A stretch of DNA of 64,000 nucleotides from DASWOJ01 sp964250755. GTDB taxonomy: Bacteria; Pseudomonadota; Alphaproteobacteria; Acetobacterales; Acetobacteraceae. Each line of letters starts with the position of its first letter. Position 1 is the first letter of the stretch. Below the pieces are notes generated by a model. The model was not told the DNA's origin. It did no database searches and saw only the letters and a list, made by a program, of their open reading frames with translations. Below are positions 1 through 7,472 of the stretch, piece after piece. The translations under genes were made by a program, and so were the position numbers. The stretch spans positions 94,844-158,843 of the forward strand of contig CAXUHB010000006.1 in the NCBI GenBank assembly GCA_964250755.1, read 5' to 3'.

Positions 1-1189
1 CGAGGTGGGCGTCCCAGGTCGGCACCGTCCAGGCAGCCAGCCGGGCCAGTTGCGCGGCCCGGCGGGGGCTGCCTGGCGCCGCATAGTCCTCCACGGCCCG
101 CATCCAGGCCAGGCCGTCCAGCGGGTCCAGGTAGTCCGGCACCCCGCCGCCAACCTCCCGGAACACCGGCATGTCCGTGCACAGGACCGGCGTGCCGGCA
201 GCCAGCGCCTCCGCCACCGGCAGGCCGTAGCCCTCCGCGAACGACGGCATCAGCAAGGCGCGGGCGCCGCGCAGCAAGGCGGCGGCCTGGGTGTCCGACA
301 GGTCCGCCCGCTCCTCCACCACGCCGTGCAGCGCGGCGCAGCGCTCGATCATGTCCACCACCTGCTCGTTCTCCCAGCCCCGGCGCCCGACCAGGACCAG
401 GCGCGGCGCCGCGGGGCCGAGCCGTTCCACCAGCCGGCTCCAGACGTGCAGGAGCAGCAGGTGGTTCTTGCGCGGCTCGATGGTGCTGACAAGGACGAAG
501 AACGGAGGCTCCGCCCCGCTCAGCCCGGCCCCGTTCTGCCCAGCCGGGGCCGGGGGCGTCACGCCGAGCGGCGCCATCAGCATCGGCGCGGCGCGTCCGG
601 CGCGGTCCAGCCAAGGCTGCAGCGCCGCCGCCGTCGCCGTGCTCGGGACCATGATGCCGGTGGCCAGCTCCGCGATGGTGCGGATGCGCCGCTCATGCCG
701 GGCCGGCTCGGCCGGACGGGCGTATTCGGGATACTGCATCGGGATCAGGTCGTTCATCAGGCATACGAAGCCGGCGCGGTAGCGGTCCATGGTCTCAGCG
801 ATCACCGCCCGGCGGTCCAGGTGGTGGTGGGACACGTTCAGGTAGGTCGTCGGTCCCGGCCTCCGCCGCGGCGTCAGCCCGCCCCGCAGCAGCCCCGTGC
901 CCAGCAGGCCCGTCCCCAGCAGGCTGCGCGCGGCGCGGCGCACGGCGTCCCCGGTCACGTCGCCCGTTCGCCAGCGCTGGGCGGCCAGCTCCAGGAAGCG
1001 CCGGGCCGCCGCGGTCGGCAGGCGGCCGAACCGTCCCAAGGGGTGCAGGACCGCGAACTCCAGCCGGCCGGGGCAGCGGGCCAGCAGCCCCTCGGCATAG
1101 ACCAGTTCCAACCGGTCAATGCCGGTGGGCACCGCGTTGGTGGCGCGGGACAGGGTGCGCGAGATGTCCAGGATCAGGCGGTGGGTCAC
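1..1189 (-). CDS. Glycosyltransferase family 4 (GT-B), 3' end cut off by the window
   Basis: The minus strand reads without a stop from a GTG at 1189 to the window edge, about 396 codons, so the C-terminus is missing. The N-terminus reads VTHRLILDISRTLSRATNAV. Further on, the phrase FFVLVSTIEPRKNHLLLL is the usual GT4 donor-domain entry, and PSFAEGYGLPVAEALAAGTP carries the E-x7-E nucleotide-sugar-binding motif of retaining GT-B enzymes. The gene begins 8 bp after the stop of the LTA-synthase-like gene and so belongs to the minus-strand capsule operon. By context it adds a sugar to the capsule repeat unit or its lipid linker. Donor and acceptor cannot be read from sequence. An ATG start further in is possible, but GTG 1189 gives the full N-terminal Rossmann domain. 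Confidence 0.85.
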   Translation of the reverse strand, partial: MTHRLILDISRTLSRATNAVPTGIDRLELVYAEGLLARCPGRLEFAVLHPLGRFGRLPTAAARRFLELAAQRWRTGDVTGDAVRRAARSLLGTGLLGTGLLRGGLTPRRRPGPTTYLNVSHHHLDRRAVIAETMDRYRAGFVCLMNDLIPMQYPEYARPAEPARHERRIRTIAELATGIMVPSTATAAALQPWLDRAGRAAPMLMAPLGVTPPAPAGQNGAGLSGAEPPFFVLVSTIEPRKNHLLLLHVWSRLVERLGPAAPRLVLVGRRGWENEQVVDMIERCAALHGVVEERADLSDTQAAALLRGARALLMPSFAEGYGLPVAEALAAGTPVLCTDMPVFREVGGGVPDYLDPLDGLAWMRAVEDYAAPGSPRRAAQLARLAAWTVPTWDAHL

Positions 1190-1197
1190 GGGCGGCG

Positions 1198-2712
1198 TTA
1201 TACGGCGCTCTTCGCGGCATCCGCCAGGACGCCGGCCAGCACGCCCGCCACGACGCCTGCCAGCGCGTCGGCGCCGCAGTCCAGCCGCGGCCCGGGCGGC
1301 TGGCCCACGCCCCAGATCAGGTAGTCCGTCCGCCGGTCCGCAACCTCCAGCGCCGCCAGTGCGCCGGGCAGGCTGGGCTGATGGTCGCCATAGACAACGA
1401 GCCAACCTGCGCCGGCTGCCCGCAGCGCGTCCGCCAGCACCGGCAGCATCGCGTCCGTGCCGCGCATCGCCCCCATCCAGCCCGCCAGCGCCCCGGCCTC
1501 CGCCATGCCGGCCATGCCGTCCGGCAGGGTGGCGGGGGTGCCCCTCCAAGGGCCGTGCGCCGCCATGGTGATGACGAACACGAACACCTGCGGCCCCATC
1601 TCCCGCACCAGCCCGGCCACCACCGCCGCGACCTCCACATCCCCGGGATACCGCCCCGCCGGTGCGGGACCGAACGCCTCCGGCCCCACGAAGCGGTCGA
1701 AGCCCAGGCGCGGCATCACGTGCCGACGGCCATAGAAGCCGGGGTCGAAGGGATGCACCACCACCGTCCGATACCCGGCGGCGCGCGCCGCACTGGCGAT
1801 GCTTGGAAGGCCGCCGCGGGCGAAGGCCTCGTAGGGATTGAAACGGTCCAGCCCCAGCGCCTGCTCCCCGACGCCGGTCAGCACCGCAAACTCCGACCGC
1901 ACGGTGTTGGCGCCCCAGCACGGCACTTCCAGCAGGCCGTGCTGGATGGCCTGCGCCTGCAGGGCGGACCAGTGCGGCAGCGCAAGGGCAGGGTGCAGCC
2001 GGGCCGGGTCCATGAAGGATTCGGCCTGCACCAGGATCACCGGCCCCTCCCCAGCCAAGGGCGGCGCGGCGCATGCGCGCACGGCGGCGACGCGCCCCGG
2101 GCGCTCCGCCGCAGCGAGCGTGGCGTGGACGGCCAGCGACGCGAGCGGGCCGAGCCGGGCGGCATCCTCCGCCGGGTCGCGGCTGGGATTTAGGCGGGCA
2201 TACAACAGGGCCAGCCGCCGCAGCACCGGCGGCAGCGCGGGCAGCACGAAGCCCAGCCGGGCCACCCCTGCCGCCAGCAGCAGCGCCGCTGCCGCACTGG
2301 GCCAGGTGCGGTGCCACAGCGGCGGCTCGGCCCAGGCCAGCGCCCCGGCCAGCGCGGCAACGACGCCTGCCCCGGCCAGCACCAGCCCGGTGCCGGCGAA
2401 CGGCAGGTAAAGCTGCGGGTGCCGCACGACCTCCGGCAGCTCCGCCCGGTCGGCGAAGTTGACGGGTTCGTGCAGCACCTCGCGCTTCACCGCATCGGTC
2501 AGGCGCAGGCCGAGCGCGGTTGCGCCCAGCGCCACGCCGGACAGCAGCGGGCGCGCGGTGCCGGCCAGCATCAGCCCGAATCCCGCCGCCATCGGCAGCG
2601 CGTCCAGCAGCGTGGCCGCAGCCGGCGCACGCCGGAAGCTGGCGCCCGCGCCCGCGCGCAGCGCCAGCCAAGCCGCGATGCACACGGCGATCCCCGCGGC
2701 CAGCAGAAGCAT
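1198..2712 (-). CDS. LTA-synthase/sulfatase-like membrane protein of the capsule locus (RkpI/WcbQ-like)
   Basis: About 504 residues. The N-terminal ~190 residues hold several hydrophobic segments, followed by an alkaline-phosphatase-superfamily (sulfatase/LtaS-type) domain. Visible motifs are VQAESFMD (first metal-binding acid), WGANTVRSEFAVLTG (position of the catalytic Thr/Ser), TMAAHGPW, and YGDHQPSLPG (Asp-His metal ligands). The family transfers phosphoglycerol or phosphoethanolamine, or hydrolyses sulfate or phosphate esters, at the outer face of the inner membrane. Its place beside kpsC/kpsS suggests it modifies or anchors the capsule; this is inference. ATG 2712 is used; a TTG directly upstream (2715) is possible. 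A palindromic dispersed element lies just upstream, separating this gene from the SDR gene. The downstream glycosyltransferase starts 8 bp after its stop. Confidence 0.75.
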   Translation of the reverse strand: MLLLAAGIAVCIAAWLALRAGAGASFRRAPAAATLLDALPMAAGFGLMLAGTARPLLSGVALGATALGLRLTDAVKREVLHEPVNFADRAELPEVVRHPQLYLPFAGTGLVLAGAGVVAALAGALAWAEPPLWHRTWPSAAAALLLAAGVARLGFVLPALPPVLRRLALLYARLNPSRDPAEDAARLGPLASLAVHATLAAAERPGRVAAVRACAAPPLAGEGPVILVQAESFMDPARLHPALALPHWSALQAQAIQHGLLEVPCWGANTVRSEFAVLTGVGEQALGLDRFNPYEAFARGGLPSIASAARAAGYRTVVVHPFDPGFYGRRHVMPRLGFDRFVGPEAFGPAPAGRYPGDVEVAAVVAGLVREMGPQVFVFVITMAAHGPWRGTPATLPDGMAGMAEAGALAGWMGAMRGTDAMLPVLADALRAAGAGWLVVYGDHQPSLPGALAALEVADRRTDYLIWGVGQPPGPRLDCGADALAGVVAGVLAGVLADAAKSAV

Positions 2713-2726
2713 CAAAACAAAGGCTT

Positions 2727-2870
2727 GCTGCTCCCTCTCCCTCCGGGAGAGGGCTGGGGTGAGGGAAGCCGCAAGTACTCGCCCTGCCTGTGCAGGAGCG
2801 GTGCTCGTCTGGAAAGGACAGCGCTCGCTGTTTCCCTCACCCCAGCCCTCTCCCTCCGGGAGAGGGAGGA
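2727..2870. repeat. Paired palindromic dispersed element, copy 1
   Basis: Two GC-rich arms in opposite orientation (about 2730-2772 and 2833-2870), each containing a self-complementary core (CTCCCTCCGGGAG) next to a CTGGGGTGAGGG-type tail, flank about 60 bp of unique sequence. The same arm pair occurs at six other sites in the window, the last as a single arm. It lies between the SDR and the LTA-synthase-like genes, and its right arm enters the scaffold gap. Confidence 0.85.
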
Positions 2871-3055
2871 GAACGCCCTCACCGCCCCGCCTCGATATGG
2901 NNNNNNNNNNNNNNNNNNNNNNNNNNNNNNNNNNNNNNNNNNNNNNNNNNNNNNNNNNNNNNNNNNNNNNNNNNNNNNNNNNNNNNNNNNNNNNNNNNNN
3001 CCCTCTCCCTCCGGGAGAGGGAGGAGAACGCCCTCACCGCCCCGCCTCGATATGG
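2846..3055. repeat. 55-bp direct duplication flanking the N gap (probable assembly overlap)
   Basis: Bases 2846-2900 and 3001-3055 are identical over 55 bp and sit exactly on either side of the run of Ns. The right copy contains the last 22 bases of the SDR gene including its stop; the left copy repeats them out of context. A perfect overlap of exactly 55 bp is the signature of two contigs ending at a shared k-mer, so the true sequence probably joins 2845 to 3001. Confidence 0.8.
2901..3000. other. Scaffold gap of 100 Ns
   Basis: One hundred consecutive N characters of conventional placeholder length, inside a dispersed palindromic repeat where short-read assemblies commonly break. No coding sequence need be missing if the flanking 55-bp copies overlap. 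Confidence 0.99.
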
Positions 3056-3825
3056 AACCGCACTCCGCGCAGGATGCGGTCCCCCGCCCAGGCCGGGATC
3101 AGGTCGGCCAGCACCAGCTCCGCCGCCAGCATCCGCGGCGCCACGATCCGCGCCTGCCGCCGGTCCAGCCCGCGGCGCACCGCCGCCACCATGCGCGGCA
3201 GGCTCATCAGCCCGGGCTTCGGCCCCTTGAACCGGTCGGTCATCGGCGTGTCGAAGAATCCCGGCACGATCACACTCACCGCCACCCCGCGCGGCGACAG
3301 CAGCGCCCGCAGCCCCTCCCCATACGCCCGCACCCCCGCCTTGCTCGCGCTGTAGGCCGGGCTGTACGGCAACCCCCGCAGCCCCGCGACGGAGGACACG
3401 ACGGCGACGTGCCCCGCCCCTCGCGCCAGCATCCGCGGCAGCAGCGGCTCAATCGTGTGCATCGCCCCCAGCAGGTTCGTGCGGACCTGCATGGCGGCCA
3501 GCGCCACGCCCTCCGGCGTGCCGTCCGGGTGGGTGCCGGCGGACACTCCGGCGCAGGCCAGCACCATCCCGACCGGCGCGGCATCGTCCGCGCGGTGCAG
3601 CCAGGCGGCGGTGGCCTCGGCGTCGGTCACGTCCACCGCATCCGCCTGGACCTCGGCGCCCGCGGCCCGGCACCGCGCCGCCACGGCCTGCAGCCTCGCC
3701 ATGTCGCGCCCGGCCAGCCAGAGCACTGCGCCCGGCGCGGCGTAGCTCTCGGCCAGGCCCGCGCCCAATCCGCTCGACGCGCCGGTTATAGCGATGGGAG
3801 CAGCCGGGTGCGCTGAACCCGTCAT
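3034..3825 (-). CDS. Short-chain dehydrogenase/reductase of the capsule locus (RkpH/WcbP-like)
   Basis: A 263-residue classical SDR. It shows the cofactor motif TGASSGLG near the N-terminus, LACAG, the active-site serine in VVSSVAG and the catalytic YSPAYSASKAG (Tyr-x3-Lys), followed by a PGFFDTPMT loop. Start ATG 3825 is chosen because it overlaps the kpsS stop codon (ATGA), giving translational coupling; an upstream in-frame ATG at 3990 would add 55 low-complexity residues inside kpsS. The family oxidises or reduces hydroxyl/keto groups with NAD(P)H. Beside a PKS/FAS and an AONS-like enzyme, it probably reduces the 3-keto group of an amino-ketone lipid, as proposed for RkpH, though that is inferred from context. 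The final codons lie in the 55-bp segment next to the scaffold gap, but the TGA stop is intact. Confidence 0.85.
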   Translation of the reverse strand: MTGSAHPAAPIAITGASSGLGAGLAESYAAPGAVLWLAGRDMARLQAVAARCRAAGAEVQADAVDVTDAEATAAWLHRADDAAPVGMVLACAGVSAGTHPDGTPEGVALAAMQVRTNLLGAMHTIEPLLPRMLARGAGHVAVVSSVAGLRGLPYSPAYSASKAGVRAYGEGLRALLSPRGVAVSVIVPGFFDTPMTDRFKGPKPGLMSLPRMVAAVRRGLDRRQARIVAPRMLAAELVLADLIPAWAGDRILRGVRFHIEAGR

Positions 3826-5123
3826 CCCTTCGCGGCGGCCAGCATCGGTTCGGACGCGCGGACGGGCACGCCGGCAGGGGTGCCGGCGGGCCGCAGCATG
3901 GGCCGCGCCGCCGCCTCCAGCCGTACCACCGCGCCGTCCACCAGCATCCGCAGCCCCTCGTCCGAGAAGAAGCCGCCCCGGATCATGCATCGGTGGACCA
4001 GCACGCGGCGCAGCGCGCCGAACACCTCGGGGTCGGGCGGCACGGGATTGGTCCAGAACAGGTCCAGCCCATCCTGGTGCGTCACGCCCGGTATGTCATA
4101 CACGGCCTGTCCCAGGCTGATCGTCGGCACGCCGCGCGCCGCCGACAGGGTGCCTGTGGTGCTGTTGACGGTCACGACCCCGCGCGCCGCGCGCACCAGC
4201 AGGTCTATGTTCCCATCCTCCAGGAACAGCACGCGCCCGTGCAGGCCCAGCCCCTCCGCAATCTCCAGCGTCACGGCCCGCCAGTCCCGCAGCCCGTTGT
4301 CCAGCGGATGCCCCTTCACGATCAGGTCCAGCGCGGCCGGCGCGTGCCGGGCGAACGACGTCAGCACCTCCCGGATCGCCGCCTCCATCCCCGGGTAGGG
4401 CGAGTGCATCCTGATCTGGTAGTCGCAGTCCAGCTGCAGCGGGAACACCATGAAGGGCCGCCCCGTGCGCTCCAGCCGCGCGCGGACGGCGTTGCTGCGG
4501 CGCGCGGCGGCCTTGCCGCCGGCCAGGCGCCGCGCCCAGCCCGCATACTCCACCAGCGGGTGCCAGGGCCGGTGCGTCCGGTAGCCCGGGAACAGCGGCC
4601 GCAGCGCCATCGCCGCGAAGTTGTAGGCCAAGTCCTCCCGCGTCCGGCGGGCGAAGCTGGAGGGGACGCCGGCCGGGTCCGGGTCGGCCAGCGGCGGCAA
4701 GGCGCGGGCGGCCTCCAGGTAGTAGCCGGGGTCGCGCGGCAGGCTGGACAGGCCGTTCACGCCCCCGGCCTCCAGCGTCACCCAGTCCGGGCGCATGTAG
4801 CCCTCCTCGAACACATGCACCTGCACGTGCCGGCGGGCGGCGATGGCGCGGGCGGCGTGGTGCAGCGGGCGGCAGTCGCCGAACAGCACGATGTCCGTGA
4901 CGCCCCGGCGGTTCAGCACCTCTTCCAGGTAGGCGGGCCAGCCCTGCAGGCCGCCGCGGTAGTTGACGGCGCCAGGCCGGCGCCAGAACAGCCAGTCGCC
5001 GCCATGGAAGTTGACGCGGTGGACCCCGTGCCCGCGTGCCGCCAAAGCGTCGCCCAGGTGCCGGAAGAACGGGCCGGCCAAGCCTTGCAGGAACAGAAAC
5101 TGCCTTGGTGCGGCGTGCGTCAT
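3822..5123 (-). CDS. kpsS: Capsule polysaccharide Kdo transferase/export protein KpsS
   Basis: A 433-residue KpsS-family (capsule polysaccharide synthase) protein. Recognisable family phrases are FLFLQGLAGPFFRHLGDALA at the N-terminus, VNFHGGDWLFW, VFEEGYMRPDWVTLE, VFPLQLDCDYQIR, LIVKGHPLDNG, and a C-terminal VTVNSTTGTLSA/GQAVYDIPG segment typical of the Kdo-transferase fold. KpsS adds the first beta-Kdo to a lipid acceptor at the cytoplasmic membrane, and KpsC then extends the poly-Kdo linker of group 2 capsules. ATG 5123 overlaps the kpsC stop (ATGA), and its own stop overlaps the SDR start in the same way, so three genes are translationally coupled. An upstream start at 5243 is disfavoured because it would lie deep inside kpsC. 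Confidence 0.93.
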   Translation of the reverse strand: MTHAAPRQFLFLQGLAGPFFRHLGDALAARGHGVHRVNFHGGDWLFWRRPGAVNYRGGLQGWPAYLEEVLNRRGVTDIVLFGDCRPLHHAARAIAARRHVQVHVFEEGYMRPDWVTLEAGGVNGLSSLPRDPGYYLEAARALPPLADPDPAGVPSSFARRTREDLAYNFAAMALRPLFPGYRTHRPWHPLVEYAGWARRLAGGKAAARRSNAVRARLERTGRPFMVFPLQLDCDYQIRMHSPYPGMEAAIREVLTSFARHAPAALDLIVKGHPLDNGLRDWRAVTLEIAEGLGLHGRVLFLEDGNIDLLVRAARGVVTVNSTTGTLSAARGVPTISLGQAVYDIPGVTHQDGLDLFWTNPVPPDPEVFGALRRVLVHRCMIRGGFFSDEGLRMLVDGAVVRLEAAARPMLRPAGTPAGVPVRASEPMLAAAKG

Positions 5124-7234
5124 GGTTTGGTCCTTCCGGCCGCAGTCCCCGCGGCAGCGATCCCCGACGCCCAGCGTGCAGCCGTCCAGCGTGCGATGCG
5201 CCCCTGCGCCCTTCGCAGATGCACAAGCGGCCCGGCGCGCCATAGCAGCGGGTCCGCCAGCCGGTCCAGCAGCACCTCCGCAGGGCAGGGCAGCTCCGTC
5301 ACGGGGTCCAGGTAGCGCGGATACAGCAGCAGCACGCCTGCCGCTAGTTCATTCAATGTTAACCGGCGCACGCGGCGCGGCAGCGGCGCCATGTCTGCCG
5401 TCAAGCCCCACCCGGCATAGAACGGCTGTCCCCAGCAGGTGACCCGCTTGCCGCGCAGCAGCGCCTCGAACCCCGTCAGCGAGGTCAGCGTATGAACCTC
5501 CCCCACGGCGTCGAGCAGGGCGGCCATCGGCACGCCGCGCACGATGCCGTCCGCGATCCCAAGCGCTTGCGCGTCCGGGATGGCCCCTGGGCGATGCCCG
5601 GCGTCCACGTCGGGATGCGGCTTGTAAAGGATGTGGGCGTCCGGCGCGGCGGCGCGCACGGCCTGCAGCAGGGCCAGGTTGGTGCGGACTTCGCCCCCGC
5701 CCAGGCGCACCGACAGGTCGTCCGCAACCTGGCCGGGCACCAGCACCACGCGCCGGCCCGCCGGCAGCTCCGGCAGGGGAGCGGCGCCCGTGTTATATTT
5801 TGTAACGCCGGCCTGCACCAGCCGCCGGACAAGGGCCGCCGCGCGGTTGAGCAGCGCCGGGCCGAATGCGGCACCGGCCAGGATCGCTTCGAGGTCGCTG
5901 GGGCGGCTGGGGTCGTAGTAGATGCCCTGTCCGTCCACGATGATGCTGCACGGCGGCAGGAAGTCGCTGCCCAGCCCGACCGAGCGCAGGAACCCGTCCT
6001 CCACCCGCAGCACCGGCACGCCCTCGCGCCGCAACTGATCCTGCAGGCCCGCCGGCACCCGCGATGCCCAGGCAGCGACGGCGCCGCCCCCTCGGCGGGC
6101 CGCGGCCACCGCGGCGGCGCCCTGCGGCGGCGGGCGCACCCCATCGTGCAGAAAGGCGCCGATGCGCCGCCGCTTCCAGAACTGCATCCCGACGCAGCCG
6201 GCGATGCCGCGGTTGGCGTCGCAGGTGCGCCGCCACTCCGCGGCAAGGTCCAGCGCGGCCTCGAACGGGGCGGGCTTGCCGGTGAAGGGGTCGCGGTAGG
6301 ACGCGCCGCCGATCAGCCAGGCCGCCGCGACCTGCGCCTGGCTGCGCGCGCCTGCCCGGGGCGGCACGTCCGGGCCGTCCACCGTGGCGCCCCATCCCGC
6401 ATACCAGACGGGGGCATGGGCATGGACGGTGCAGCCCGCCAGCAGCCCGAGCAGCCCAAGCTCTCCGCCGCCCGCCATCCCGCCGCCCGCCGCCCCATCC
6501 CCCGCCACATGGACCTCGTCCGCCGCGGCGATCAGCGGCCAGGGATCCCAGGGTCCCGGCGGCAGCACGCGGCATCCCGCGGCGGCCAGCCGGGCGGCGG
6601 CCGCCGGCAGGGCGCCCACGACGATCACCTGCGCGGCCTCGTGCCGGGCCAGCACGGCGGACAGCAGGGCGCGGTCGCGCCCGGGGTTGCCGGCGCACTC
6701 CGCCAGGATCAGCCCGGCCCCGGCGCGGGCCAGCATGAGGGAGGGCGGCGGGTCGGCCCAGCACGTGCCGCCAACGCGGTCCCGCACCATCGCGCTGGCG
6801 CCCGCGGCGGCCCGGCGCAGGATGGCGGGGTCGTCCGGCCCGGCTTGCAGCGCGAGGTCCGCCGACCCCGGCAGGACGGCGCGGGCGGACCCGGGAGCGG
6901 GCGCGCCCCCCAGTGCGGCGCTGAGCCAGGGTGGATCCGGCACGAAGCGCGGGGTCTGCAGCGGTCCCGGCCGCAGCGGCAGCAAGGGGCGGGGGTCGCG
7001 GCCCCGGCGCGCCGCCGGCCCGGCGGACACCAGCACACGGGCTGCGGAGGCGGACGCCGCCGGCGCCAGCCCCAAGCCCGGCAGCAGCGCAGCGGCGCCG
7101 GCCACGGGCGGACCTACGACCCAGGCCGGGACGGCGGCTCGCCCGCCGGAGCCGGGCCGCGTCACGGCAGGCGGCCAGTCGGGCAGGGGTGGGGGTGGCC
7201 GCACGAAGGGGGGGTCCTGTCCTGGTTCCGGCAC
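5120..7234 (-). CDS. kpsC: Capsule polysaccharide beta-Kdo transferase KpsC
   Basis: 704 residues, the usual KpsC size, made of two homologous halves, each a Kdo transferase module. The N-terminal half includes VWYAGWGATVDGPDVPPR. The junction is marked by CVGMQFWKRRRIGAFL and RVEDGFLRSVGLGSD. The C-terminal half has YNTGAAPLPELPAGRRVVLV, ILYKPHPDVDAGHRPG, LTSLTGFEALLRGKRVTCWG and QPFYAGWGLTADMAPLPRR. KpsC alternately makes beta-2,4 and beta-2,7 Kdo linkages to build the oligo-Kdo linker between lipid and capsule. The start is GTG 7234, with AGAAGG about 7 nt upstream; it is divergent from the PKS gene. The first ~100 residues are proline/alanine rich and less conserved. Confidence 0.93.
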   Translation of the reverse strand: MPEPGQDPPFVRPPPPLPDWPPAVTRPGSGGRAAVPAWVVGPPVAGAAALLPGLGLAPAASASAARVLVSAGPAARRGRDPRPLLPLRPGPLQTPRFVPDPPWLSAALGGAPAPGSARAVLPGSADLALQAGPDDPAILRRAAAGASAMVRDRVGGTCWADPPPSLMLARAGAGLILAECAGNPGRDRALLSAVLARHEAAQVIVVGALPAAAARLAAAGCRVLPPGPWDPWPLIAAADEVHVAGDGAAGGGMAGGGELGLLGLLAGCTVHAHAPVWYAGWGATVDGPDVPPRAGARSQAQVAAAWLIGGASYRDPFTGKPAPFEAALDLAAEWRRTCDANRGIAGCVGMQFWKRRRIGAFLHDGVRPPPQGAAAVAAARRGGGAVAAWASRVPAGLQDQLRREGVPVLRVEDGFLRSVGLGSDFLPPCSIIVDGQGIYYDPSRPSDLEAILAGAAFGPALLNRAAALVRRLVQAGVTKYNTGAAPLPELPAGRRVVLVPGQVADDLSVRLGGGEVRTNLALLQAVRAAAPDAHILYKPHPDVDAGHRPGAIPDAQALGIADGIVRGVPMAALLDAVGEVHTLTSLTGFEALLRGKRVTCWGQPFYAGWGLTADMAPLPRRVRRLTLNELAAGVLLLYPRYLDPVTELPCPAEVLLDRLADPLLWRAGPLVHLRRAQGRIARWTAARWASGIAAAGTAAGRTKP

Positions 7235-7472
7235 AAGGTAACCTTCTATGGCGCGCGGGCGTGCTGCAATGCAACACTGGTGACATAAGCGTGACGCGGC
7301 GTTCGTCCTGTGTTGCCGCTACAACGCGGTGGCGGCTATAGCGGCAGGCTTGGCCCGCCACATGCATCCGCCATCTGCGCGGGGGGCCTGTTTGCCCTGC
7401 CGGGCCAACCGCCGTAGAGCGTCCCGATACTCCCGAGACCGATCCCGGCCCCTGCCGGACAGAGGTGCGACA
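7235..7472. promoter_or_regulatory. Divergent control region between kpsC and the PKS gene, with an inverted repeat
   Basis: These 238 bp separate the two arms of the capsule locus and must hold both promoters. Part of it (7255-7320) is less G+C rich than its surroundings. An inverted repeat, GCAACAC (7271-7277) and GTGTTGC (7310-7316), has a 32-bp spacer and could be a regulator site. No confident -35/-10 pair was found. Codons can be read through much of 7329-7472 in frame with the PKS, but they show no family similarity. Confidence 0.4.
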
